DNA from: Bin80 sp965203305
GTDB taxonomy: Bacteria; Bacteroidota; Rhodothermia; Rhodothermales; Bin80
DNA: 64,000 nt
Direction of reading: 5' to 3'
Assembly (NCBI GenBank): GCA_965203305.1
Contig: OZ241874.1
Location: forward strand, 3,720,001 to 3,784,000
Shown: one piece after another, positions 45,451-53,858 of the stretch
Layout of the letters: each line of letters starts with the position of its first letter
Numbering within the stretch: position 1 is the first letter of the stretch
Made by a program: the position numbers and the translations under genes
Notes under the pieces: generated by a model
The model's input: only the letters and a program-made list of their open reading frames with translations
Database searches by the model: none
Told to the model about the DNA's origin: nothing

Positions 45451-48400
45451 TTATCCTGAAATATACTGGTTATAGCCTATGCCTCGCACATGAGGTTCCC
45501 TATTGAGCAGGCCACGCAGGTAGTCCAACTCACTGGCATCCCACCCCATGGCTTCGGCTACGGCATCGTCCCAGAGTTGACGTACTTCGCATTCCCCATC
45601 CCGGTACTGAGGCACTTGCATGTCCCGGGTGTGCTCCCAGCAGTTTGCCAAGGTTTCCCGGATGTGGTCATCTTTGATGTCTGGAATACGGAGATTTTTA
45701 ACCTCCGCTACACTGTAAGCGGGAAAGGGAAGCTTTTTGCCTGGGTTTCGCATAAGCTGCAACCGTCCCGCCGTTGAATTGATAAACACCGCGAGTGCCT
45801 TTGCTTCCTGCACCGAAACCCCTGTGACCGGGATCCAGCCGTTGCCAACATACTCTTGGTCGCTTGCGACTGCCGTAAGCCGTCCAGTGCCTGTATCCTG
45901 TCCAGCAGTGATCAACAGATGTCCCGCCTTTTCCAGAATTCTGGATGTTCTCGTGTGCAACAGATCATTTATCAGATGCACCTCTTCATCCAGATTTTTG
46001 GGAATCCAGTGCTCGTCCGGCTGACTTTGTATGGTCGTTTGCGCGTCTGCACCCTTGGACTTCAGGATCGGGAAGCTCCCCGGAACGCCTGGCTCTGTGC
46101 GCTCGAAAGATCCCCGAAGAAGCCGGCCGGTCGCCCATACCAGCAGATCAGCTTCCCGGATGCTGCCCAGATCCGGATGATTTGCGTACTTGTAGGATGC
46201 CTCCGCCAGTTCAGGAGACCGCCAGACGGCTGGGGTCCAGTCACCCGCTGACATCCGACCGGAAGTCCAGTATGATACTTCTCCCCAGCCATTTGACATA
46301 AGACCTTCGTCACAGTCCAGAAGACAGCGATGCAATTCCTCTACTTCGCCCTCATGGATCGGCATCCTGTCCAAATGAACAAAACGCGTGTCTGGTTTGG
46401 GACTGTCACTTCCCTGCCTGCGCATCACGATGATACTTTCATTGATGCTGGTGTTCTGACTCAGGTGAAAATTCTTCGGTTGATGGCAGGTAAGAACCGT
46501 ATGGATATGAAATCGCCCTGCAAGCAGTTCACGTTCCCTCAGGCCGGAAGGGGTAGACAGGGCGATCGTGGGATTGATCATCGCAACCACCCCGTCAGGC
46601 TGTTTGAGTATGTGATCGGCCAAGGCGACAAACAGCGGGCCGATGGAATTCTTGTCCACAAATCCTTCCATTGCGGGATCAGCCCGTACCAAAATCTTCT
46701 CTAGGGCATCCGTACTCTCCCGTAACACTTTCTGTATTTTCCCCTCAAATTTTTTCCCCATCTTGGAACGACTCGTGTACGGAGGATTCATGATGACGAT
46801 ACGAATGTCTCTGACTGCATCCATGACATTTTCCAGTTTCGCATCGTCCGCAGCCCAAGTGCTCTGGCTTGCAATTTTCTCGTCCTCCGGGCCCAGATCC
46901 TGGCTTCTGTTGACCACCTCTTTCTGGCCTAAAAGTGCAAGGGTTCCCGCGTCAACACGCAGAGGAGAGGCAGACGGCCTTGGACCATATGGCATCAGAT
47001 GCAGTCCCATTCTCCTGTATTGGATGTTCTTTGTGCTGGCAGTAAGTTGAGAAGCAGCCAGTTGCAGTGAAATTGCGGTGATGTCAAGCCCCTTGATGGT
47101 GTCCTCTACTGCGAGCTTTTGCAACTCGGCAATCCGATCATCGCCTGCTCCCCGTTCCCTGGCGCGTCGCTTCATGTCAGTGAGCATAGCTGCTAAAAGT
47201 GTACCACTCCCGCAAGCCAAATCAACAATCTTATGCTCTTGCCATACCTCCTCGTCATTCCAGTTCAGATCACCGCAGACATCAAGGGCCAGACGGGCAG
47301 AGATGGAGGCTGCCACAGGACGAGTGAAAAATGCACCATCGCTGGCCTGGTTGCCCATAAACTCGTTAAAGATGGGGCCAGCATGGTCTGTCCCCATGTC
47401 AGCATAGGCAACGGCGATTTCTTCGGCACTCTGGGCGATATATCGCAGACATCTCTCCAGTCCAACCACTTTGCCCGTATGTTCAATCGCTTCCAGAATG
47501 TCCAGAGCTGGCTCCAGGATTGCTTCAAAATCCTGGCTCAGGATGTGCTCCCACTCTCTGGACAGCCGCTCCACTACATTGACATCATTCTTGACTTGCG
47601 ACAGATTGGAAATATCCAGCCAGCCACCAACTGCGATTCTCTGGTGAAGCATGGCCGCGTTTAGCAACTGCAGGGCGGCGACCTGGCAACTGTCATTTCC
47701 CTTGTCCTCGCCCAGGTGTTCCACTTGAAAGTGTCGGTTCAGCACTAATAGCAGTCCATCCTCTCGCAGATGGCGGCTTGCTTCCTCTATGCATTCCCTC
47801 AGAATGTTCAGGTCGCGGGCAACCTTGTTCCCTTTCAGACCAGACTTGGCAAGCAGGTTCATCTGGATGCGGCCAGGAATCTCATCAAGTCCAACCAGTG
47901 ACAGCTGCCGCAACATGCTCTCCTCCCGACTAACGTAGGGCCTCTTGCCACGGGATACATATGGCTCGCCCTTTCTGTTGTTGATCATATCGGCAGCCTG
48001 GGATTTGATTCTCTGAATATCTGCCGCTGTGCCAGTCTTTCTTCTCCCCCTTTTTTTGAGATCAGGGCTTGCAGTCCTGGTTTCAACGGTACCATCTGCA
48101 TTCTGGTGTGTCGTTTGCAGGGCATCAATATCGGAGAGAGCAACATTGTCCACACTCAAGCTGGCGAACGGATCTCTTGTCTTCCCCTCCAGCTCATCCA
48201 GCGAATACAATCCTGCATCCTCGGGACTGGACTTCTGCTTCACGACCTGGATAGCTGCCTTCCTGGCCTCCCCTCCGCGTCCCACATGATAGAAATGCCG
48301 AATAGCACCAAACTGCCGGCTAGCCAGACTGACAGCCGTGACCGTTACTCCCTGCTCTGACGGGAAGGAAAATTTTATCAGTTCGGACAGCCTGTCTTCA

Positions 48401-50427
48401 ATCCGCGTATCGTGGGCACGAAGGGCTAACAGAATTTGTCCAAGCTCTTTCCATCCGTCTTCGGGATGAGCATACTCCAGCCATGCCTCAGGATCCTTGT
48501 TGAGCGGGATTTCAATCGGACAGATAATATACCCGACTCCCTTTCCCGGGGAAGTACGCATGACACGCCCCACCGCCTGGATCACATCAACAGGACTTTT
48601 GCGGGGTTCCAGAAATGCTACTGCACTCAGGGAAGGGGTATCCGTCCCTTCCCCGAAAATACCCACATTCAATATGGCATGGGGGTGGGAGATCGTAGCA
48701 CGAGCCAAGTTGGCTTTGGCCTGCTCCCGCCGTTCTACATTGGATGTAGCATCCAAATGCTCAATGTAAAAACGTGATGTCTTCGCATAAAGATGATTGT
48801 CCGACAGGTATCCATGCATCCATTCTTTGGCAACATCGGACTGCAAGTCCTTTACCATATTCCTGGACTTGTCCACCGTATTCATAAAGGCGATACAGGA
48901 GCGAATTGGCACCAGCTGCTCCGCACCATCGGACTCCCTGATCGCATTGCTCATGGCCAGAGAGAGGGCGAGCCCGCGGATAAAGTGGGGCGGAGTAAGC
49001 GGGAGCCTGCCCCTGCTTCTTGTGTTCCTTGCGAGCTGATTGGCTGCCGCGTACGTATCCCTAGAGTTGATTCCGATAGCGATAATGCGGTAATCTGCCA
49101 GCCAGCCATTGTTCACGGCATCCATGTAACTGCGACGGAACAGCTCTACTCCAAATACACTCTCATCATCCATGGAGCGCACAAGCCAATCCTCGGGCTT
49201 GCGCCTGACTTTGTCCTGTCTGTACACCCTAGGGGTTGCCGTCTGATAGACCCGATAGATAGCTGGAAACGAATCGTTATCGTGACAGATCGTGAAGTTT
49301 CGCAACTTTTGGTTTATGCCCGGCTTTACATCTTTGCGCAGTCCTGCAGTGCGGTGAGCTTCGTCACAAATTAACACGCGAGCAGTCGTCTTCGTGGACT
49401 GCAAGGCCTCCGCGATTCGGTGTCCACTCTGATAGGTACCGATGACGACACCGATACCGGAATGCTGTTGTTTGGCCGTGGCAATCCACTCGCCAATTTT
49501 GACAGCACTCGTGGTAACTTCTCCCTTGATTGCAGATGCACTGACGTAGCTGCTGTCAGCAGTAGGGTCTTGGGAAATGTCCAGCGTTCCTTCTTTCCTG
49601 GGATCGTATCCGGCTGTTTCATCTGAGCATACAGCCAGTATTTTGATCCCCCTGACCGTATTGTCCAGGTATTCGCGCCTGATCTGGGCGACTAGGGCAA
49701 TGGATGGACAGAGCACAATGGATATGCTGCCTGCAGGCGTAAGCCTTTCTATGATGCGTAAAGAAATGCGGGTCTTGCCTGTGCCACATGGCAAAATGAT
49801 TCGGCCTCTTGCCTCCCCGACTGGCAAACCTCCGCTCTCCGCGAACTCATGTTCACGGAGAATGCGCACTGCCGTATAGACAGCCTCATCCTGCATGCTC
49901 TGTTTGGTCTGGCCTTCAGTGGAGTTCTGGGACTGCTCTGAGCGCAGTGCCAGCAGAAGGTCTATGTATATGTTAACCGGCAGGATGCGCTTGTCCGCCA
50001 GCCCTGGAATTCTTGCAATATTGGAGCTGACGGGAGCATCCCCGTTGGTAACCAGCCAGCGATCCGCCCAGAAACCGGTAGCGGACGCGGCAATGAACTT
50101 GTCCAGTTCGTCCTTGTAGATTCCCTGCCCGTGTCCATATTCATCCAGTTGCCTGGACTTGCACTGGATTGCAATGTACGAACCATCACTGCGGCGGACG
50201 GCGACGGCATCAATGCCGATATCACCTCTTGTCGTGTTCGGGAAATGAACTGTCCGTTCCGGCCAATCCGCCCAGGAATAGCACTTGTCAATATCCCATT
50301 CCCTGATGTAGGGAGCAATCCGTATCGTCAGCTCCTCCAGCCATTTCCCATCCGTCTTCTGACGGGACTTTTCCTCGGTGTGCGCAATGGCATCCTCAAT
50401 GAGATTCTGCAGGTTTTCCATCTTCAA
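45451..50427 (-). CDS. Nuclease-helicase-DNA methyltransferase fusion, type ISP-like
   Basis: A 1,658-aa protein with the same module order as the neighbour but only distant sequence similarity. Modules: PD-(D/E)XK nuclease (GDIGIDAVAV, D73; IAIQCK 85-90), SF2 helicase with CGTGKT (214-219), DEAHRT (355-360), YQTATPRVY and QAVGRVMR (617-624), a long linker with KKRGRRK (about 791-797), and an N6-adenine methyltransferase with DLACGSGTLL (1069-1078) and NPPY (1214-1217). A C-terminal target-recognition-like domain follows (ALAVFINSTAGRLQLMRNPGKKLPF). It starts 22 bases after the upstream methyltransferase, so it forms an operon with it. The frame is intact. Substrate site and whether the nuclease acts on phage DNA are unknown. 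Confidence 0.88.
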   Translation of the reverse strand: MKMENLQNLIEDAIAHTEEKSRQKTDGKWLEELTIRIAPYIREWDIDKCYSWADWPERTVHFPNTTRGDIGIDAVAVRRSDGSYIAIQCKSRQLDEYGHGQGIYKDELDKFIAASATGFWADRWLVTNGDAPVSSNIARIPGLADKRILPVNIYIDLLLALRSEQSQNSTEGQTKQSMQDEAVYTAVRILREHEFAESGGLPVGEARGRIILPCGTGKTRISLRIIERLTPAGSISIVLCPSIALVAQIRREYLDNTVRGIKILAVCSDETAGYDPRKEGTLDISQDPTADSSYVSASAIKGEVTTSAVKIGEWIATAKQQHSGIGVVIGTYQSGHRIAEALQSTKTTARVLICDEAHRTAGLRKDVKPGINQKLRNFTICHDNDSFPAIYRVYQTATPRVYRQDKVRRKPEDWLVRSMDDESVFGVELFRRSYMDAVNNGWLADYRIIAIGINSRDTYAAANQLARNTRSRGRLPLTPPHFIRGLALSLAMSNAIRESDGAEQLVPIRSCIAFMNTVDKSRNMVKDLQSDVAKEWMHGYLSDNHLYAKTSRFYIEHLDATSNVERREQAKANLARATISHPHAILNVGIFGEGTDTPSLSAVAFLEPRKSPVDVIQAVGRVMRTSPGKGVGYIICPIEIPLNKDPEAWLEYAHPEDGWKELGQILLALRAHDTRIEDRLSELIKFSFPSEQGVTVTAVSLASRQFGAIRHFYHVGRGGEARKAAIQVVKQKSSPEDAGLYSLDELEGKTRDPFASLSVDNVALSDIDALQTTHQNADGTVETRTASPDLKKRGRRKTGTAADIQRIKSQAADMINNRKGEPYVSRGKRPYVSREESMLRQLSLVGLDEIPGRIQMNLLAKSGLKGNKVARDLNILRECIEEASRHLREDGLLLVLNRHFQVEHLGEDKGNDSCQVAALQLLNAAMLHQRIAVGGWLDISNLSQVKNDVNVVERLSREWEHILSQDFEAILEPALDILEAIEHTGKVVGLERCLRYIAQSAEEIAVAYADMGTDHAGPIFNEFMGNQASDGAFFTRPVAASISARLALDVCGDLNWNDEEVWQEHKIVDLACGSGTLLAAMLTDMKRRARERGAGDDRIAELQKLAVEDTIKGLDITAISLQLAASQLTASTKNIQYRRMGLHLMPYGPRPSASPLRVDAGTLALLGQKEVVNRSQDLGPEDEKIASQSTWAADDAKLENVMDAVRDIRIVIMNPPYTSRSKMGKKFEGKIQKVLRESTDALEKILVRADPAMEGFVDKNSIGPLFVALADHILKQPDGVVAMINPTIALSTPSGLRERELLAGRFHIHTVLTCHQPKNFHLSQNTSINESIIVMRRQGSDSPKPDTRFVHLDRMPIHEGEVEELHRCLLDCDEGLMSNGWGEVSYWTSGRMSAGDWTPAVWRSPELAEASYKYANHPDLGSIREADLLVWATGRLLRGSFERTEPGVPGSFPILKSKGADAQTTIQSQPDEHWIPKNLDEEVHLINDLLHTRTSRILEKAGHLLITAGQDTGTGRLTAVASDQEYVGNGWIPVTGVSVQEAKALAVFINSTAGRLQLMRNPGKKLPFPAYSVAEVKNLRIPDIKDDHIRETLANCWEHTRDMQVPQYRDGECEVRQLWDDAVAEAMGWDASELDYLRGLLNREPHVRGIGYNQYISG

Positions 50428-50449
50428 TGTTTACGATTTTCCTGTACGC

Positions 50450-51964
50450 TCACTTCGCATGAAAACGCCACTTTCGGTACTGTTTCCAGTCCCTGTATGC
50501 CATCCTATTCTCGTTCAGCACCTTCCAGGAATGCTCGGCAAGGGAAAGATTCAGCTTTGCCGCCAATATATCCAGATTCAGGCTTCCCAGAATGCTTGCT
50601 GTAACGGACCGCTTCGCATCCGGGAAGACAAGTGTGCCAAAGAACTCCCTTGCCATTTCTGATTCAAGTACTCCGGGCAATACCCGTGCCTCACCCTCTG
50701 TCTGGCAGGGCAGAAAGTAACATGTGTCATCAAATACCACAGGCTTGCCATCCCTGGGGCCAATGGCCCGAAATGGAATATCCTTGTAAAATCCCGAAAT
50801 CGCAACCTTCCACGGTGCAAAAGCATACGGTCCAACTCCAAACATCGGAATTCTTGCCCTGTTTCGGCAAACCGAACTTGACCGCCCGTCAAGATAACTT
50901 CCATACTCCTCCTGATAACTCCATGTCCGGGGCGACTCGCGAGAGATTCGAGAGGTGTCTTCCCCGATTCTTGTCTGGGTAACAAGCATAAACCGAGACG
51001 GCGAAGGGACCTTCTTCACCAGCTCTGAACTTTTGAGCATAGGATATAGAAGAGCGGGCTCCAGACTCATGCTCCTGCCAAACCCATTTCTCAATCTCTT
51101 CTGGTCGGGAAACAGTTCCGTGCCCCGAGAGCAGTCGTGCCTGATCCCCGAACGCCATTTTGCAGGAGATTGGCCATAGAAGGATTCACATCCTTCGAAC
51201 GATGCGAGATTTGCCATCAATCGTCCCCTGCGATAAGCAACTGTGGATTCCGGGACATCTGCCTCAAGGTTCCGGTACACTTTGCACTCCTGCGAATAGC
51301 TTCCAGGTTCAAGAATGGAGATCAGCAGACAGGCATCCACGGATGCTCCGAAGTGCTTCGGAGCATCAATCAAGTACATTGCTGACTCCCCGACTTGCGA
51401 ATGCCTGGTCCATGCGTATTTCAGCACCTTGCGTGCCACTGTGGTTTTGCACAGCATTGTGATTGTAGCGGACCGCCCGGAAAGCCGCTCATAGAGATGT
51501 GACAGCATCCATTCCGAGATGTCAAAATTGCTCTTCCCTGTAATCGCGTCTATCCCGTTGAGTCCCTGTGAATCTGACTTGACTGGCAAGTTTTTTCCTC
51601 CCGAGGCTCTCATTGTCGCATTCGTTGCCCACGGAGGATTGCCCAAAACAAGGATTGGCTCACTCAAGCGATTGCATGTTGCTGTCCAGTCCTTTTTGAA
51701 GAAATATTCACAATAGACAGATGCGCCCTTGACGGTTTGGGACACCTTTACATAATCCGGACTTATCTCAAATCCCGGCAGTCTTTCGCATTCGGGAAAT
51801 GTATCAGCGGATGCGTGAAAAAAGGATCCTGCTCCACAGGTAGACTCAACAATTGATTTGGGGAATATCTTCAGACTGCGGACGAGTCTGCAAACTCTCT
51901 CGTACAGAATATCAGGAGTTTGAAAATCCCCATACCTCAGCCTGTCTTTTTTCCTTCTGGACAT
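50450..51964 (-). CDS. N6-adenine DNA methyltransferase, restriction-modification
   Basis: A 504-aa class I SAM-dependent methyltransferase. Motif X-like YGDFQTP (11-17), SAM motif VESTCGAGSFFHA (39-51) and catalytic LGNPPWATN (107-115) are present. The C-terminal half (IPMFGVGPYAFAPWKVAISGFYKDIPFRAIG) should be the target-recognition domain. It starts 3 bases after the end of the broken restriction endonuclease, so it is most likely the cognate modification enzyme of that type II pair. It could also work with the downstream helicase fusion in the same operon. Confidence 0.88.
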   Translation of the reverse strand: MSRRKKDRLRYGDFQTPDILYERVCRLVRSLKIFPKSIVESTCGAGSFFHASADTFPECERLPGFEISPDYVKVSQTVKGASVYCEYFFKKDWTATCNRLSEPILVLGNPPWATNATMRASGGKNLPVKSDSQGLNGIDAITGKSNFDISEWMLSHLYERLSGRSATITMLCKTTVARKVLKYAWTRHSQVGESAMYLIDAPKHFGASVDACLLISILEPGSYSQECKVYRNLEADVPESTVAYRRGRLMANLASFEGCESFYGQSPAKWRSGIRHDCSRGTELFPDQKRLRNGFGRSMSLEPALLYPMLKSSELVKKVPSPSRFMLVTQTRIGEDTSRISRESPRTWSYQEEYGSYLDGRSSSVCRNRARIPMFGVGPYAFAPWKVAISGFYKDIPFRAIGPRDGKPVVFDDTCYFLPCQTEGEARVLPGVLESEMAREFFGTLVFPDAKRSVTASILGSLNLDILAAKLNLSLAEHSWKVLNENRMAYRDWKQYRKWRFHAK

Positions 51965-51967
51965 GTA

Positions 51968-52497
51968 TCAGTGCACTCGAAAAATACCATTGACAGTACC
52001 CGCCTGTTGAATAATTCGTCTACATTGTAACCGCCACTGAAGGGCGTTAGAGATTGTCAGATATCCCAATTCGGGAGGATTGCGCAATAAATCTTCAGCT
52101 AGTGCATTCGCCCGACATCGTCAACGGGAGGATTCCGATCCATCATGAATGCAGCAAGATCATCTGTATTCCCATTGCGCTCTATGATTTCAAGAATCCC
52201 CCGTGTTATTTGGTACTTGACAGTGCGTGAGACATCCACAAGAACGGTGTGGAGAATACCCAGTGTGGCTGTCTTTTGGTACACAAAGATCAACAGAGAG
52301 TATCCGAGTCCATAAATCTTTTGGCTTGCTGACCTGAAGAGAGATGAAGATTGAGGTTGGCGGATGCTGGTAACCTTCGTGTTTACACTCAGTCCAGGAA
52401 AGTCGTTCCCTCCTGTGTATTCCGCCCAAGTGGGCCGTGGATTCCGCTCGATCTGGGCCGCTCGGACATGTTTCTTTCGGTGTTCATGATTCGTCAT
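51968..52497 (-). pseudogene. Type II restriction endonuclease, frameshifted
   Basis: Frame 1 (from MTNHEHRKKH at 52497) carries ERNPRPTWAEYTGGNDFPGL, VNTKVTSIRQPQSS, SASQKIYGLGYSLLIFVYQK and GNTDDLAAFMMDRNPPVDDV, a pattern I know from a restriction endonuclease family of about 220 aa found next to NPPW methyltransferases. It stops at 52099. In the next frame the family's C-terminus continues at once: LAEDLLRNPPELGYLTISNA then LQWRLQCRRIIQQAG, ending TGA at 51968, 3 bases before the methyltransferase ATG. A one-base deletion near 52100 explains this. The N-terminal 30-40 residues also look lost or altered. Likely inactive. Confidence 0.75.
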
Positions 52498-52774
52498 TTT
52501 GTGCGTGCAAGTCCTGTTCACCTGTTCATTTTGCCATCAGTAACCCCATGAGGACTTGGCTCGTTATGGGAAGATTTCAGATTTGCAAAGGTTGCTGCCT
52601 CAGCGCATAAGTGTCTCTATTGTTAATTCGGGGAGCATGTTTCTGGGAAAAGTATGCCCCGCAATTTCTGCTCTCAAAATAATATACGCAATGCCGAGCT
52701 GTTACCCCTGCCGCAATGTTGCCATTGCATGCATCTCACAAGGCATGCACAGAAAATGTCCCGAAAAAAGCAGA

Positions 52775-52801
52775 AAACCCCGATGGAATACAACGGGGTT
52801 T
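52775..52801. terminator. Possible bidirectional terminator hairpin
   Basis: Eight-base perfect stem AAACCCCG/CGGGGTTT with an 11-base loop, preceded by an A-rich run. The stem ends give short U-tracts on either strand. It could also be an ordinary inverted repeat. Confidence 0.3.
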
Positions 52802-52921
52802 CCGGGGGTGATGTGGACATCCAACTCAAAGAAGGTGCCCATCATCCAGTGAAGAGTAATTGCCTTGAACTTTGTGGTCAGAGAAGTGTTCCTGCTTCTG
52901 ACTTCGCAAGACTTTTTTGAA

Positions 52922-53143
52922 ATGGATTTACCATCATGCCACCCGGACTGCCTCTGCCACCATAGTTATTCTCTCATGAAGTCCATGCCTGACTGCTCTG
53001 CCTGCGAGAAGGCTTATATGCTGTGTGAATGCTCCGAATGGCATCCACCTCATCACCCGACTCCAAGCCAGCAAAGGGCCATTGGGGAACTTGAAAGATG
53101 GGGCCAATTGCCGGGCTATGTGTGCCTGGGCCCCGGTGACTAG
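52922..53143 (+). CDS. Small cysteine/histidine-rich ORF, 73 aa
   Basis: Not recognised. The frame is MDLPSCHPDCLCHHS...CSACEKAYMLCECSEWHPPHHP, with seven Cys and several His in 45 residues, spaced like a zinc-binding knuckle. The second half (SQQRAIGELERWGQLPGYVC) is ordinary. There is no clear ribosome-binding site, and the opposite strand is also open here. It may be chance. Confidence 0.25.
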   Translation: MDLPSCHPDCLCHHSYSLMKSMPDCSACEKAYMLCECSEWHPPHHPTPSQQRAIGELERWGQLPGYVCLGPGD

Positions 53144-53225
53144 CCTGTCGTCGGGTCGGTGTGCACCAGATAAAATCGCGAACATTCCCGTTGCCTTTTG
53201 CAGTACCTGCCGCATTATCCGCGCC

Positions 53226-53331
53226 GCCTTTTTTGCAAGATTTGAGCCTGGACACCTGTTCGTGCTGCTTCTTCTTGTCGAGGCGCATTCGCGCCTGATG
53301 CAGCTCGTCAATCAGCATTGCCATCAACTCC
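53226..53331 (-). pseudogene. Duplicated 3' end of the DEAD-box helicase gene
   Basis: The minus strand reads ELMAMLIDELHQARMRLDKK then KQHEQVSRLKSCKKGG, matching the C-terminus of the helicase encoded at 61886-63364 (ELMAMLIDELNQARMRPDRQ, QHEQRSKPKSRKKG). DNA identity is high over about 105 bases with a 3-base length difference. The copy has the same orientation as the full gene, so the 8.6 kb between them is bounded by direct repeats. Confidence 0.85.
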
Positions 53332-53343
53332 GTCCTATCACCG

Positions 53344-53703
53344 GTTGCACGTCTTGTGGAACTGCTGGCATCTGCCCGTGAAGAGAGCACCTGTCTGCGC
53401 GAGCTCCAACAACTGGCCCGCATGGATGTCCTAGTGCTGAATGACTGGGGATTGCATGGGATTGGACAGGCACAGAAACGAGATCTGATGGAACTTCTGG
53501 AAGATCGCTACACCCTGCACTCCACCATTGTCACCAGTCAGTATCCAGTCAAAAAGTGGCATGAAACCATAGAAGGTCCCCACCTTGGTGGATGCCATTC
53601 TGGATCGCCTCGTCAAAAATGCACGCCGAATTCAGTTAACTGGAGAATCCATGCGCAAGATCAAAGGAAAACAAGCGTCACATACCCGATCCGCCGAGTC
53701 ATG
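53344..53703 (+). pseudogene. istB fragment (IS21-family helper ATPase)
   Basis: The frame from 53344 reads VARLVELLASAREE, LARMDVLVLNDWGLHGIGQ, then LMELLEDRYTLHSTIVTSQY and PVKKWHETIEG, the Walker B and C-terminal part of IstB. Near 53575 the reading frame shifts, and PTLVDAILDRLVKNARRIQL and TGESMRKIKGKQASH follow in the next frame to TGA at 53703. The N-terminal half with Walker A and the IstA transposase are missing. The 5' break lies within 15 bases of the duplicated helicase end. Confidence 0.85.
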
Positions 53704-53769
53704 AACACCACCCCAAACATGCCGAACAGGTGGCCAAATAAGATTGGATTTGCCGGCCCAATTGATTGG

Positions 53770-53814
53770 AATAGGCGCATATTGGGGATTATTGCGAATT
53801 TTCGGACAGACACT
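53770..53814. repeat. Partial MITE-like end
   Basis: GAATTTTCGGACAGACACT followed by TA at 53796-53816 matches the right end of the 59939-60228 element, and the 25 bases before it (GGCGCATATTGGGGATTATT) are also similar to that element. A left end is not seen, so this is probably a truncated copy at the istB/tnpB junction. Confidence 0.65.
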
Positions 53815-53858
53815 TATGTTTATTCAGGGACTTATAAAGGAAACTGTACGCAGAAACC

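Larger units (their letters stand above)
52498..53225. other. Region upstream of the restriction island
   Basis: About 730 bases between the broken endonuclease and the duplicated helicase end. A hairpin with an 8-bp stem (AAACCCCG at 52775-52782, CGGGGTTT at 52794-52801) could be a terminator. A short cysteine-rich frame (52922-53143) is listed separately. Nothing else is recognised. Confidence 0.4.

Noticed and set aside
52556..52852. 98-aa plus-strand open frame
   Set aside because: No recognisable features and no ribosome-binding site; overlaps the possible terminator hairpin.
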